Origin: [Mycobacterium] zoologicum
GTDB lineage: Bacteria; Actinomycetota; Actinomycetes; Mycobacteriales; Mycobacteriaceae
DNA: 58,340 bases
NCBI RefSeq assembly: GCF_020172665.1
Contig: NZ_CP083985.1
Coordinates: 1,346,627 to 1,404,966, forward strand
Reading direction: 5' to 3'
A program made the position numbers and the translations under genes. The notes under the pieces are model-generated. The model ran no database searches. It was not told where the DNA came from and saw only the letters and a list, made by a program, of their open reading frames with translations. Within the stretch, counting starts at the first letter, position 1; each line of letters opens with the position of its first letter. Positions 1 to 12,318 of the stretch are shown piece by piece.

Positions 1-19
1 AGATGTGTATAAGAGACAG
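1..19 (+). other. Nextera/Tn5 mosaic-end adapter (not biological)
   Basis: The first 19 bases read AGATGTGTATAAGAGACAG, the Tn5 transposase mosaic end used in Nextera libraries, without a mismatch. Translated from base 3 it gives MCIRDR, a peptide often seen in databases as adapter contamination. It marks a contig end and should be trimmed; no gene should be called across it. Confidence 0.97.
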
Positions 20-177
20 GGGAACTCGGCGGGCGGATAGCCGGGCGCCGGGGGGTACGGATCGAAGTCCGAAGGGTAGGGCACGCCGCCCGGTTCGGGT
101 CTCGGTGTCCCGGCGGCCCAGGGTTGGTCGGGGTTGCCTGGTGGATTCTCGCCAGAATCTCCGCCGGGAGCTGTCAT
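20..177 (-). CDS. N-terminus of a proline-rich membrane protein (3' part missing)
   Basis: Read leftward from an ATG at 177, the frame stays open to the adapter and encodes about 52 residues beginning MTAPGGDSGENPPGNPDQ. The visible part is rich in Pro, Gly and Tyr (runs such as PYPPAPGYPPAEF), the kind of disordered cytoplasmic leader found before the membrane segments of small mycobacterial membrane proteins. From memory, this position corresponds to the proline-rich membrane protein gene Rv1233c, upstream of the trehalose importer. It is divergent from the gene at 261. No membrane segment or domain is reached before the contig end, so function cannot be assigned. Confidence 0.6.
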
Positions 178-260
178 GCTGTTCAACCTAGCGGATGCAC
201 CGGGGGCTGCCTGATGCTCGCCGGTCCGAAAGCCGCCCGGAGTGAGGAGCGTACAAGCCC

Positions 261-3112
<2,852 letters not shown>

Positions 3113-3116
<4 letters not shown>

Positions 3117-3952
3117 CAGACGTTCGCCGCCGCGCGGCGTGGCTGATCATCAACGTGGCCGTGGTGGCCTATGCGCTGGTGCCGGTGTTGTGGATTCTGT
3201 CGCTGTCACTGAAGTCGACGTCAACGGTCAAGGACGGCAAGCTGATTCCGTCGTCGGTGACCCTGGACAACTACCGCGGGATCTTCAGCGGTCGCCGCAC
3301 CGGGTCGGCGTTCGCGTCCGCACTGGTCAACTCGGTGGGTATCGGGCTGATCACAACGGTGATCGCGGTGGTGATCGGAGCGATGGCCGCCTACGCGGTG
3401 GCACGGCTGGAGTTCGCTGGCAAGCGACTCCTGGTGGGTGCCGCCCTGCTGATCGCGATGTTCCCGCAGATCTCGTTGGTGACACCGCTTTTCAACATCG
3501 AGCGGGCTACGGGTCTGTTCGACACCTGGCCAGGCCTGATCATCCCCTACATCACCTTTGCGCTGCCGCTGGCCATCTACACGCTGTCGGCGTTCTTCTC
3601 CGAGATCCCCTGGGACCTGGAGAAGGCGGCCAAGATGGACGGCGCCACCCCGGGTCAGGCGTTCCGCAAGGTGATCGCGCCACTGGCCGCACCCGGAATC
3701 GTCACCGCGGCGATCCTGGTGTTCATCTTCGCCTGGAACGACCTGCTGCTGGCGCTGTCGCTGACCGCGACCGAGGCCTCGGTGACCGCGCCGGTGGCGA
3801 TCGCGAACTTCACCGGCAGCTCGCAGTTCGAGGAGCCCACCGGATCCATCGCCGCCGGAGCGATGGTGATCACGGTGCCCATCATCATCTTTGTTCTAAT
3901 CTTCCAACGACGAATCGTGGCTGGGCTGACCTCCGGTGCGGTGAAGGGATAG
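3113..3952 (+). CDS. sugB: Trehalose ABC importer permease SugB
   Basis: 279 residues with about six membrane segments. The ATG overlaps the sugA stop by four bases (ATGA). The MalG-type EAA loop is [18 protein letters not shown] near residues 170-190, the contact site for SugC. It forms the second half of the heterodimeric permease. The C-terminus ends in a hydrophobic helix and a short basic tail ([12 protein letters not shown]), like MalG-family proteins. sugC begins 4 bases downstream, so the operon is tightly packed. Confidence 0.95.
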
Positions 3953-3956
3953 GCCG

Positions 3957-5099
3957 ATGGCAGAGATCGAACTCCTCCACATCACCAAGAGCTACCCCGA
4001 TGGTGCTGTGGCGGTGAAGGATCTGTCCCTGACCATCGCCGACGGCGAGTTCATCATCCTGGTGGGGCCGTCCGGCTGCGGTAAATCCACCACGCTGAAC
4101 ATGATCGCCGGGCTGGAGGAGATCTCGTCGGGGGAGTTGCGGATCGGTGGCCAGCGCGTCAACGAACGCGCGCCGAAGGACCGTGACATCGCGATGGTGT
4201 TCCAGTCCTACGCCCTGTACCCGCACATGACGGTGCGGGGCAACATCGCGTTCCCGCTGACCCTGGCCAAGATGAAGAAGCCGCAGATCGCCGAGAAGGT
4301 CGCGGAGGTAGCCGAAATCCTGGACCTGACCGCCCTGCTGGATCGCAAGCCGTCGCAGCTGTCCGGTGGGCAGCGTCAGCGGGTCGCGATGGGGCGGGCG
4401 ATCGTGCGGCATCCCAAGGCATTTCTGATGGATGAGCCGCTGTCCAACCTGGATGCCAAACTGCGGGTGCAGATGCGCAGCGAGATCGCCCGGCTACAAA
4501 GGCGGCTTCGCACCACCACCGTCTACGTCACCCATGACCAGACGGAGGCGATGACGCTCGGCGACCGGGTGGTGGTGATGCAGGGCGGCATCGCTCAGCA
4601 GATCGGCACGCCCGATGAGCTCTACGAGCGGCCCGCCAACCTGTTCGTCGCCGGATTCGTCGGCTCACCGGCGATGAACTTCTTCCCCGGCACGCTGACC
4701 GCGACCGGCGCCCGGCTGTCGTTCGGCGAGGTGCCGCTGACCGATCAGGTCCGCGACACGATCGGCAAACACCCGGGAACGCACAGCGACGTGGTGATCG
4801 GGTTGCGGCCCGAGCATCTCGGTGACGCGGGCCTGCTCGACGCCGACGGGCGCGATCGTGCGGTGAGGTTCACCGCACGGGTCGAATTGGTCGAGTCGCT
4901 GGGCGCCGACAAGTACCTGTACTTCACGCCGGAGGAAGCGGCCGACACATCGGCGGAGAACGAGCTGGTGGCCCGGGTTCCGGCCGCCTCGAAGGCGACC
5001 GGCGGGCAGCCGATCGAGCTGGCGCTGGACCCCGCCGACATGGTGGTGTTCGACGCCGCGTCCGGGGTGAACCTCAGCATCGCGCCGCCCGCGCAGTGA
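3957..5099 (+). CDS. sugC: Trehalose ABC importer ATPase SugC
   Basis: 380 residues. The nucleotide-binding domain is complete: Walker [10 protein letters not shown] (37-45), Q-loop in [13 protein letters not shown], signature [14 protein letters not shown] (about 135-148), Walker [13 protein letters not shown] and the H-loop in [12 protein letters not shown]-terminal TOBE/MOP-type regulatory domain follows from about residue 240, as in MalK/UgpC-type importer ATPases. It powers SugAB. Its stop TGA overlaps the ATG of the next gene, so a fifth, non-transport gene is translationally coupled to the importer. Confidence 0.95.
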   Translation: MAEIELLHITKSYPDGAVAVKDLSLTIADGEFIILVGPSGCGKSTTLNMIAGLEEISSGELRIGGQRVNERAPKDRDIAMVFQSYALYPHMTVRGNIAFPLTLAKMKKPQIAEKVAEVAEILDLTALLDRKPSQLSGGQRQRVAMGRAIVRHPKAFLMDEPLSNLDAKLRVQMRSEIARLQRRLRTTTVYVTHDQTEAMTLGDRVVVMQGGIAQQIGTPDELYERPANLFVAGFVGSPAMNFFPGTLTATGARLSFGEVPLTDQVRDTIGKHPGTHSDVVIGLRPEHLGDAGLLDADGRDRAVRFTARVELVESLGADKYLYFTPEEAADTSAENELVARVPAASKATGGQPIELALDPADMVVFDAASGVNLSIAPPAQ

Positions 5100-5704
5100 G
5101 CGACGAATTGGACCGGGTGCGCGAGCATCTGGGGGAGCACTTCGCGGCGCAAGGCATCACTGCGGAACCCGCTGTCGCTCGGTTGACCTTCCTGGGTGTC
5201 GAGCCCATCGAGGTGCTGCGGTTCGGGCCCGGGCCGGATCGGTTGGTGCACTACGTGTCGGTGGGCTGTTCGCGGCATCCGATGGGTGACCCGGGCGAGA
5301 TCCTCGCCGACCCGTTGCACGGACCCCGCGCGGAAATTGTGTTGCGCCTGCGGGTTTCCGGTTCGGCGGCCGGACTGGCCCGCAGCCTGGCCACGGTGGC
5401 GGCCGCGCCGGTGGTCGAGGGTGTGGTGCTGGTGCCCGACGCGCTGATGGACCTGGGTGGGCCGCTGTGGACCGGCGAGTCCGGTGCGGTTCCGTTCACC
5501 GCGATGTTGTTGGGCGACAGTGATATCGACGAGGTGGGGTTGGAGTCGCCGCGTGAGCCGGTGCGGTTCCTGTCGGCCACCCCGATCACCGCGACCGAGG
5601 CCGCGTGGGTGCGGCTCAAGGGCGCCGACGCCATGCGCGAGGCCTGGCGGTCCGACGGGGTGGACGTCTTCGACCCCGCCCGCCGGGCCTCCGAGCCCTC
5701 GTAG
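5096..5704 (+). CDS. Suppressor-of-fused-domain protein coupled to sugC
   Basis: 202 residues from an ATGA overlap with sugC. The sequence fits the bacterial suppressor-of-fused (SUFU) domain: an N-terminal helix ([12 protein letters not shown]), a central segment [18 protein letters not shown], then EIVLRLR and a long region with [15 protein letters not shown] and [14 protein letters not shown]. Bacterial SUFU-domain proteins are cytosolic, often found near polymorphic-toxin immunity genes or as single genes, and their biochemical role is mostly unknown. No toxin gene is adjacent. The four-base overlap implies production in proportion to the trehalose importer. To my knowledge M. tuberculosis does not carry it between sugC and corA. 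Confidence 0.75.
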   Translation: MSDELDRVREHLGEHFAAQGITAEPAVARLTFLGVEPIEVLRFGPGPDRLVHYVSVGCSRHPMGDPGEILADPLHGPRAEIVLRLRVSGSAAGLARSLATVAAAPVVEGVVLVPDALMDLGGPLWTGESGAVPFTAMLLGDSDIDEVGLESPREPVRFLSATPITATEAAWVRLKGADAMREAWRSDGVDVFDPARRASEPS

Positions 5705-5711
5705 TTTCTGC

Positions 5712-5774
5712 CGCGAGCGTGCGTGTCTGTACGCCGACACACCGGCTTGGCCCGTACCACTGCGCACGCTCGCG
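5712..5774. repeat. Palindromic intergenic element A (12-bp perfect outer stem)
   Basis: CGCGAGCGTGCG (5712-5723) and CGCACGCTCGCG (5763-5774) are exact inverted copies around a 39-base interior, which itself holds a small GTGTC/GACAC hairpin (5723-5727 and 5736-5740). It begins 8 bases after the end of the lpqY-sugABC-SUFU operon and probably acts as its transcription terminator. The interior 20-mer GCGTGTCTGTACGCCGACAC recurs in inverted orientation at 6284-6303. Confidence 0.8.
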
Positions 5775-5819
5775 CCGGACGGGACCCGACTCAGCGCCGT
5801 GCTGACAAGGTGTTGAGGC

Positions 5820-6233
5820 GTGCTGCGCGGTGTGGCCGAGCACGCCATCACCGAGATGGGGCGCGCCCTGACAGCCGCCCGACTCGACGCGCTGCCCATC
5901 GATCGCGCGATCGCGCACGTCACCGCGATGTTCGTCCGCACCTGCACCGAATTCGCCGCGTTGATCAGCCTGGACGACGTCCACGTCGACCCGGAGACCA
6001 AGAACCGTGTCCTGAGGCAACCGTTGCGCCGCTTGATCGCCCGCGGGATGAAAGACGGCACCCTGCGCGGTGATCTCCCCCCGGAAGTGCTCTTCGAAAT
6101 GTTCAGCGCACTCATCGTGCGGGCGCTGTCGCTGACCGCGGCCGGCACCGTCACACCCGAACACGCCACCGATGCCGTCGTCGCGGTATTCCTTGACGGC
6201 ACAAGGGAGCTCAGCTCCCGGCGTCAACGCTGA
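5820..6233 (+). pseudogene. TetR-family regulator remnant: ligand-binding domain without HTH
   Basis: A 137-residue open frame from a GTG at 5820 looks like the C-terminal half of a TetR regulator: amphipathic helices such as DRAIAHVTAMFVRTCTEF, LRRLIARGMKDGTLR and PPEVLFEMFSALIVRAL, with the usual GxLRxDLPPE turn. The N-terminal helix-turn-helix is absent. An in-frame TGA lies at 5814-5816, and only about 115 bases separate the frame from the preceding gene, too few for an HTH. It cannot bind DNA as a classical TetR protein. It is bounded on both sides by inverted copies of one palindromic repeat. A short expressed ligand-binding protein is possible but less likely than gene decay. Confidence 0.6.
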
Positions 6234-6277
6234 AGCGCGCCGCCCCGCATCGCCACCGTGCGCAGTTGTACGAGATC

Positions 6278-6311
6278 TGCGGCGTGTCGGCGTACAGACA
6301 CGCACCCTCGC
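6278..6311. repeat. Inverted copy of palindromic element A
   Basis: The reverse complement of this stretch matches the left arm of element A: 20 of 20 in the core (6284-6303), and most flanking bases also agree, including a GCGAGgGTGC version of the outer arm. It lies just beyond the corA stop, followed by a G-rich tail (CCCGAAGGGGCGGGG), and probably terminates corA transcription on the other strand. It is one member of a repeat family also seen near 15280 and 29886. Confidence 0.7.
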
Positions 6312-6326
6312 CCGAAGGGGCGGGGC

Positions 6327-7361
6327 TCAGAGCCAGCCGTTGCGGCGGAACGCGCGGTAGAGCACCACGCAGATACCCGTCATGACGGCCGTCACCGCCG
6401 GATAGCCGAACGCCCAGTGCAACGCCGGCATGTGGTCGAAGTTCATACCGTAGATCCCGGCGATCATGGTGGGGACGGCGATGATGCCCGCCCAGGCCGA
6501 CATCTTGCGCATGTCGGTGTTCTGCTGCATACCGACTCGCGCCAGTGCCGCCTGCACCAGCGAGCTGAGCATCTCGTCGTAACTGGCGATCTGGTCGGCG
6601 GCGCGGCTGTGGTGATCGGCGACGTCGCGCACGTAGCGTCGCACCTCCTTGGAGATCAGATCCTTGTAGTCGGTCTGCATCCGCTGAAACGGCACGGAAA
6701 GTGGTGCAACGGCACGCCGCAGTTCGACGACTTCGCGCTTGATCTGGTAGATCGGTTCGACGTCGGTGCGGGTGCCGGGGGCGAACGCCACCTCCTCGAT
6801 GGCGTCGATGTCGGTCTCCATGAGATTGGTCACCTCGACATAGCGGTCAACCACGTAGTCGGCGATGGCGTGCATCACGGCGTAGGGGCCCAGCCGCATG
6901 TGGTCGGGGTCGGTGTCCATCTGTTTGCGGACCTGCGCCAGCCCGCTGTGGTCGCCGTGCCGGACGGTGACGACGAAGTTCTTGCCGACGAGGACCATGA
7001 TCTCGCCGGTTTCGACGATCTGCCTGGCCAGCACCACCGATTCGTGCGGGACGTAGTTGACGGTCTTGAGCACCAGGACCAGGATCTCGTCGTAGCGTTC
7101 GAGCTTGGGCCGCTGGTGGGCGTGCACGGCGTCCTCGACTGACAGTTCGTGCAGGTCAAACGTTTCGGCCACGGCCTGCATCTGGCGGTCGTCGGGCTCG
7201 TGCAGGCCGATCCAGACGAAAGCCTGCGTGCCGGCCCCCTCGATCTGGCGCACCTTGGCCAGGGCCCCGGCGGGGGTGAACTCGCCGGGAACCCGCGCGC
7301 CATCGGAGTACACGCCGCAATCGACGAGAACTCGCGGAGCCGGGTCGCTCGGGGCTGTCAT
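6327..7361 (-). CDS. corA: CorA-type Mg2+/Co2+ channel
   Basis: 344 residues from an ATG at 7361 with a GGAGG ribosome site just upstream. Longer in-frame starts exist but lack such a site and would only add low-complexity sequence. The C-terminus carries the CorA signature: a first pore helix, the selectivity motif in GIYGMNFDHMP and a final helix with a short basic tail (RAFRRNGWL). The long N-terminal part forms the cytosolic metal-sensing funnel with a coiled-coil willow helix (QIKREVVELRRAVAPL). It imports Mg2+ and possibly Co2+ as a pentamer. The gene converges on the TetR remnant and diverges from mdh, as Rv1239c does from mdh. Confidence 0.93.
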   Translation of the reverse strand: MTAPSDPAPRVLVDCGVYSDGARVPGEFTPAGALAKVRQIEGAGTQAFVWIGLHEPDDRQMQAVAETFDLHELSVEDAVHAHQRPKLERYDEILVLVLKTVNYVPHESVVLARQIVETGEIMVLVGKNFVVTVRHGDHSGLAQVRKQMDTDPDHMRLGPYAVMHAIADYVVDRYVEVTNLMETDIDAIEEVAFAPGTRTDVEPIYQIKREVVELRRAVAPLSVPFQRMQTDYKDLISKEVRRYVRDVADHHSRAADQIASYDEMLSSLVQAALARVGMQQNTDMRKMSAWAGIIAVPTMIAGIYGMNFDHMPALHWAFGYPAVTAVMTGICVVLYRAFRRNGWL

Positions 7362-7513
7362 GGCGAGCCTCCACTCTCGGCGCAGATGCCGGTCAAATGC
7401 TACGCGTCCGGCCCCCGCATGACCGTCCGGAGTTTCGGTGTGGCGGTGCGGTGCGCTAGTTTCGATCCGACCGAGACTTCTCCCACATCGAACCCGTTCG
7501 AGGAGCACTTGAC

Positions 7514-8503
7514 GTGAGCACAACCCCACTCAAGGTGGCCGTCACCGGCGCCGCCGGCCAGATCGGCTACAGCCTGCTGTTCCGCCTTGCCAGCGGCTCG
7601 CTGTTGGGCCCCGACCGGCCGATCGAACTGCGTCTGCTGGAGATCGAGCCCGCCCTCAAGGCGCTCGAGGGCGTCGTGATGGAGCTGGACGATTGTGCGT
7701 TCCCGCTGCTGTCCGGCGTGCAGATCGGCTCGGACGCCGACAAGATCTTCGACGGCGTGAACCTGGCGCTGCTGGTCGGCGCCCGCCCGCGCGGTCCGGG
7801 CATGGAGCGCAGTGATCTGCTCGAGGCCAACGGCGCGATCTTCACCGCACAGGGCAAGGCACTCAACTCCGTTGCCGCCTCCGACGTCCGCGTCGGTGTG
7901 ACCGGTAACCCGGCCAACACCAACGCGCTGATCGCGATGAGCAATGCCCCCGACATCCCCAAGGAGCGGTTCTCCGCCCTGACCCGCCTGGACCACAACC
8001 GGGCCATCTCGCAGCTGGCGAAGAAGACCGGTGCCAGGGTCACCGACATCACGAAGGTGACGATCTGGGGTAACCACTCGGCCAGCCAGTACCCGGACAT
8101 CTTCCACGCCCAGATCAACGGGAAGAACGCCGCCGAGGTCGTGGGCGACGAGGCCTGGATCGAGAAAGACTTCATCCCGACCGTCGCCAAGCGCGGTGCG
8201 GCCATTATCGACGCCCGCGGCGCCTCCTCGGCCGCCTCGGCCGCGTCGGCGACCGTCAACGCCGCCCGCGACTGGCTGCAGGGCACTCCGGCCGATGACT
8301 GGGTCTCGATGGCCGTGGTCTCCGACGGCTCCTACGGGGTGCCCGAAGGCCTCATCTCCTCGTTCCCGGTCACCACCAAGAACGGCGACTGGAGCATCGT
8401 GCAGGGCCTGGAGATCAACGACTTCTCCCGCAAGCGCATCGACGCCTCGACCGCAGAACTGGCCGAGGAGCGCGAAGCCGTCACCGGGCTGGGCCTGATC
8501 TAA
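7514..8503 (+). CDS. mdh: Malate dehydrogenase
   Basis: 329 residues from a GTG with an upstream GAGGAG site. The Rossmann glycine motif [14 protein letters not shown] opens the protein. DLGARPRG-like [17 protein letters not shown] and the substrate/catalytic segments [12 protein letters not shown] and [12 protein letters not shown] (active-site His) are intact. The sequence is of the larger cytosolic-type NAD-dependent malate dehydrogenase that mycobacteria use for the oxaloacetate step of the citric acid cycle. It converges on the large regulator gene, with only 5 bases between the stops. Confidence 0.96.
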   Translation: MSTTPLKVAVTGAAGQIGYSLLFRLASGSLLGPDRPIELRLLEIEPALKALEGVVMELDDCAFPLLSGVQIGSDADKIFDGVNLALLVGARPRGPGMERSDLLEANGAIFTAQGKALNSVAASDVRVGVTGNPANTNALIAMSNAPDIPKERFSALTRLDHNRAISQLAKKTGARVTDITKVTIWGNHSASQYPDIFHAQINGKNAAEVVGDEAWIEKDFIPTVAKRGAAIIDARGASSAASAASATVNAARDWLQGTPADDWVSMAVVSDGSYGVPEGLISSFPVTTKNGDWSIVQGLEINDFSRKRIDASTAELAEEREAVTGLGLI

Positions 8504-8508
8504 CGGCG

Positions 8509-11500
8509 TTAGGCCCGGCGGGCGACTTCCTGGGCGAGCTGCACCCGGGAGGTGAGTCCGAGCTTGGTGTAGACGTGGGTCAGATGCGTCTGCACGGTGC
8601 GGGGTGAGACGAAGAGCCGAGCGGCGATGTCTTTGTTCGGCAGTCCTGCGCTGACCAGTCGCGCGACGTCGAGCTCGGTAGGGGTCAGTGAGCCCCAACC
8701 GTTAGGCGGCCGTCTGCGCTCGCCACGGCCACGCTGGGCGTAGGCGATCGCCTCCGCGGTGGACAGCGCGGCGCCGTCGGCCCAGGCGATGTCGAAGTCA
8801 CTGTCGCCCATCGCTTCCCGCAGGCCGGCCACCCGGGTGTCGAAATCGGCGTCGTGGATCGTGAAGCGGGCGGCGCCGGTGCGCTGCCGGATGCCCTTTG
8901 CCGCGCCGAAGAGTCGGGCCGCCTCGTGATAGCTCTCGCCGTTGAATGCCACGGCCGCAAGGCATTCGAAGGCTTCCGGCAGCCCTACCTGGGCTCCGGT
9001 ATCGGCGGCGATCACAAGTGCCTCATGCAGGTCGCGCTCGGCCCGCTGAGGCTCGCCCAGCGCCATCGCAACCCGAGCACGCGGCACCAGGCCCATGATC
9101 CGGTACCACCCCGTCGTTGCAGCGACACCGTCGTCGGCCCACCGCGCCGCGGCAGCCAGATCGCCGAGTGCCAACGCCGTTTCGGCTCGGCACCAGCGGA
9201 ATATGGCGGCGATCTGGCTGTAGACGCCGATGTGATGCCACATCCGCTCTTGCGCGCTCGCCGCCGCCGCCGCGTCGCCACTGGCCAACGCCACCAGCCC
9301 CACCGCCATATGGGCGACGCCCTCGTGCACGCCGCTGAGTTCAGAGCCGGTTTCGATCAGCGCCTCCAGTGCATCTTCGGCTGGGTCGATCTCGCCCCGA
9401 AAAGCCAACGTCAGAGCCAGGTTCTGCAAGCCCAGGAACCGGTTGAGCAGGTCGCCGGCGCCGTCCGCCTCGGCGATCATCTCCTGGCAACGCGTGATCT
9501 CCCCGGCCAGATCACCCTGCATGTAACGCGCCATTCCCTGCCAGTTTCGGCAGTAGCGCGAGTTGAACTGGTCGCCGAGGGAATCGGCCAGCTCGCGGCC
9601 CTGTTGGCCGATCGTGAGGGCGCCGTTCAGGTCACCGGTCACCGCGGCTGCGTAGGTCTGCCAACCGAGGATCTGGCTCAGCCGCCACCGATCGTCGAGT
9701 TTGCGGGCGAGCTCGATCGCTTCGGCGAAGTACGGTGCCGCCACCTCCGCCTTGTAGGCGGCAATGCTGACACAGGCTGTCAGCGCCCGGGCCAACAGCG
9801 CCTGATCGTCGAGCTCCCGTGCGATCGCGACCGCTTCCTGCGCTTCGTCCAGGCTGTTCAACGCCAGGCCCCACGCGTTGAGAAGTGCGTGATCGGCCAG
9901 TGCCCGCGCCCGTATCGGTCGAGCGAGCTCGATGCCCCGCGCAGCGCTGTCGCGCAGCACGTTGTCGAACCAAGCCACCCCTTCGGCGATGCGGCCGTGT
10001 CCCAGCCAGAGCGGAAGAAGGGATGAGGCCAGGGTCAATGCCTGCTCTGCCTCGTCGTTCTCCTGGCTCCATGCGTAAGCGGCACGGAGATTATCGATCT
10101 CGGCATCTGCTCTGGCCAGCACCATTTCATGACCGTCATGGGGCGGGCAGTCGACCACGGCCGCCATCGCGGTGTAGTGGTCGCGGTGACGGGCGCGGAT
10201 GGCGTCGGCTTCACCGGACTCGCCCAGCTTTTCCAGTGCGTATTGACGCACCATCTCCAGCATCCGGTATCGCGTTCGGCCGGTGGTGTTTTCGGCGATC
10301 ACGAGCGACTTGTCGACCAACAGGGTGAGTTGATCGAGCACCTGATGGCTCGCAATGTCCCCGCATCCGGCGACGAACTGGGCGGCGTCGAGATCGAAGC
10401 CATCCATGAAGGCGGCCAGTCGCCGGAACAACACCCGCTCGGTATCGGTGAGCAAGGCATGCGACCAGTCGACCGAGGCGTGCAACGTCTGCTGGCGACG
10501 TACCGCGCGACGCGAACCGCCGGTCAGCAGCCGGAACCGGTCATGCAACCCCTCGAGGATCTCGTCGAGCGACAACGCGCGCACCCGCGCCGCGGCGAGT
10601 TCTATCGCCAGCGGCATTCCGTCCAGTCGCCGGCAGATCTCGGTGATCGCGCCGGCGTTGTCGTCGGTGACATGGAAATCCGGACGGGCGTGGCGGGCAC
10701 GGTCGGCGAACAGCGTGACGGACTCGTCTGCCAGCGACAGAGACGGCACCCGCCAGACGACTTCGCCGTCCACCGCGATCGGCTCCCGGCTGGTGGCCAG
10801 GAACGTCACCCGTGGGCAGGTGCCGAGCAGGCCGAGCAGCAGCGCTGCGGATGCGTCGAGGAGGTGTTCGCAGTTATCCAGCACCACCAGCATCTGCCGC
10901 TCGCCGATCCAGCGGATGAGGGTGTCCATCGCGGAGCGGTCCGGCTGGTCCGGCAGGCCCAATGCCCGGGCCGCGATCATCGGCACCAGCTCCGGGTCGG
11001 TGATCGGCGCCAGATCGACGTACCAGATGCCGTCGGCGAATCGGTCCGCCAGCAGGCCGGCGACCTGCACCGCCAGCCGTGTCTTGCCCGCGCCACCGGA
11101 ACCGGTCAACGTGACCAACCGGTTGTCCGCCAACAAGGCCCGCACGTCACCGATCTGCTCGCCACGGCCGATGAAGCTGGTCAGCTGAGGGGGGAGATGG
11201 GTGGACGCGACGGTGGTGGACGCCCGCAGCGGGGGGAAGTCGTTGCGCAGATCCGGATGGCACAGCTGCAGTACCTTCTCGGGACGCGGCAGCCCACGCA
11301 GTGGGTAGCTGCCCAGATCGATGAGCCAGGTGTCGGCCGGAAGCCGGTCGATGACCAAGGCTTCGGTGATCGCCGAGAGCACGGTTTGGCCACCGTGCGC
11401 CAGGTCGCGGATGCGCGCGGTGCGGTTGATCGTCGGCCCGATGTAGTTGCCCGCCCCACTGGTGTGGCCGCGCAGCTGCACCTCGCCGCTGTGCAGGCCG

Positions 11501-11820
11501 ATGCGCAGCCGAATCGGTGCCAGCGGTGCGCGCTGCAGCTCCAGGGCGCAGGCGACGGCGTCGCTGGCCCGGGCGAACGCTGCCACGAAGCTGTCGCCCT
11601 CACCCTGCTCGACGGGCCGCACTCCGCCCCGGGCTGAGAGGACTTCGGCGAGGGTACGGTCCAGTTGCGCGATCGCGGCAGTCATCTGTTCGGGCTGGGT
11701 CTCCCAGAGCTGCGTGGAGCCCTCGACGTCGGCCAGCAGCAACGTTACCGTTCCAGTCGGGAGCTCGCTCACGCCCAACTCACCCCAGTTCACCGCCGGC
11801 GTGTCCGTGCGTTCGCTCAT
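8509..11820 (-). CDS. Adenylate-cyclase-like / NTPase / TPR / LuxR regulator
   Basis: About 1103 residues from the ATG at 11820 (MSERTDTPAVNW; an in-frame ATG also lies at 11832). Four modules are visible. A class III nucleotide-cyclase domain (about 20-190) has metal-binding Asp in LLADVEGST, a second Asp in EGDSFVAAF, and Asn/Arg in INRTARIRD. An AP-ATPase-type P-loop region (about 225-500) has GSGGAGKTRLAV and VVLDNCEHLL. A long helical TPR-like region spans about 500-1000. The C-terminal LuxR/GerE helix-turn-helix contains SAGLPNKDIAARLFVSPRTVQTHLTHVYTKLGL. The architecture matches the M. tuberculosis regulators Rv0386 and Rv2488c; the ligand and targets of this copy are unknown. It replaces the VapBC/PE_PGRS genes I recall next to mdh in H37Rv. 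Confidence 0.9.
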   Translation of the reverse strand: MSERTDTPAVNWGELGVSELPTGTVTLLLADVEGSTQLWETQPEQMTAAIAQLDRTLAEVLSARGGVRPVEQGEGDSFVAAFARASDAVACALELQRAPLAPIRLRIGLHSGEVQLRGHTSGAGNYIGPTINRTARIRDLAHGGQTVLSAITEALVIDRLPADTWLIDLGSYPLRGLPRPEKVLQLCHPDLRNDFPPLRASTTVASTHLPPQLTSFIGRGEQIGDVRALLADNRLVTLTGSGGAGKTRLAVQVAGLLADRFADGIWYVDLAPITDPELVPMIAARALGLPDQPDRSAMDTLIRWIGERQMLVVLDNCEHLLDASAALLLGLLGTCPRVTFLATSREPIAVDGEVVWRVPSLSLADESVTLFADRARHARPDFHVTDDNAGAITEICRRLDGMPLAIELAAARVRALSLDEILEGLHDRFRLLTGGSRRAVRRQQTLHASVDWSHALLTDTERVLFRRLAAFMDGFDLDAAQFVAGCGDIASHQVLDQLTLLVDKSLVIAENTTGRTRYRMLEMVRQYALEKLGESGEADAIRARHRDHYTAMAAVVDCPPHDGHEMVLARADAEIDNLRAAYAWSQENDEAEQALTLASSLLPLWLGHGRIAEGVAWFDNVLRDSAARGIELARPIRARALADHALLNAWGLALNSLDEAQEAVAIARELDDQALLARALTACVSIAAYKAEVAAPYFAEAIELARKLDDRWRLSQILGWQTYAAAVTGDLNGALTIGQQGRELADSLGDQFNSRYCRNWQGMARYMQGDLAGEITRCQEMIAEADGAGDLLNRFLGLQNLALTLAFRGEIDPAEDALEALIETGSELSGVHEGVAHMAVGLVALASGDAAAAASAQERMWHHIGVYSQIAAIFRWCRAETALALGDLAAAARWADDGVAATTGWYRIMGLVPRARVAMALGEPQRAERDLHEALVIAADTGAQVGLPEAFECLAAVAFNGESYHEAARLFGAAKGIRQRTGAARFTIHDADFDTRVAGLREAMGDSDFDIAWADGAALSTAEAIAYAQRGRGERRRPPNGWGSLTPTELDVARLVSAGLPNKDIAARLFVSPRTVQTHLTHVYTKLGLTSRVQLAQEVARRA

Positions 11821-11897
11821 GCTAGCCAGCATGCGGTGCGCGGATACGGCAAAACATCAGCGAAAGGGCGTAGATCTCGGTGCGGACCGTCCGCGGC

Positions 11898-12254
11898 TCA
11901 GCCTGGGATCAAATCGCGGTGGGCCGGGCAATAAACCTCGACCGCCGCGGTAATGGCCCTGGTCATCGCCAAAGTGACGCGGTCGGGCGTGCTCCGCTCA
12001 ACCGGATTCGCCGCCATCGACCGTTCCGCCATGTCGTCACGCAGTACGTCGAACGACGTGCCGTCGTCGAACCTGACACAGACCCGGTGAGCAGCGGCGA
12101 TGATGCTCGGCACGTTCTCGACGGCGGGAGCGTGCTCCTGATCGAGCAGCGCCAGGAACCGCTGATCCTGGTCCGGGTCGGCGACCGCCACCGCGCTTCC
12201 GACGGCCAGGGCCGCGACGACGACGGCAAGGATTCGGACCAGCCGGATCACCAC
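11898..12254 (-). CDS. Small exported DUF732-like protein
   Basis: 118 residues from a GTG at 12254 with an AAGGGAG ribosome site 8 bases upstream. A signal peptide (VRILAVVVAALAVGSAVAVAD, cleaved near ADP) leads into a small helical mature domain with DQRFLALLDQ, an invariant-looking Cys in AHRVCVRFDDG and a second Cys in VEVYCPAHRDLI. The pattern of a leading FL-LL segment, two cysteines (likely a disulphide) and a final YCP is that of the DUF732 family of small secreted mycobacterial proteins, whose function is unknown. It is divergent from the malic enzyme gene, with 64 bases between the starts. Confidence 0.75.
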   Translation of the reverse strand: MVIRLVRILAVVVAALAVGSAVAVADPDQDQRFLALLDQEHAPAVENVPSIIAAAHRVCVRFDDGTSFDVLRDDMAERSMAANPVERSTPDRVTLAMTRAITAAVEVYCPAHRDLIPG

Positions 12255-12318
12255 AGACCGACTCCCTTCCGTTACGGCAATCGCAACCCCGAGTACCCGC
12301 ACAGTACCCTTGCGAGCG

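Noticed and set aside
3..191. Plus-strand frame MCIRDR...
   Set aside because: It starts inside the Nextera adapter; the true gene in this stretch is on the minus strand.
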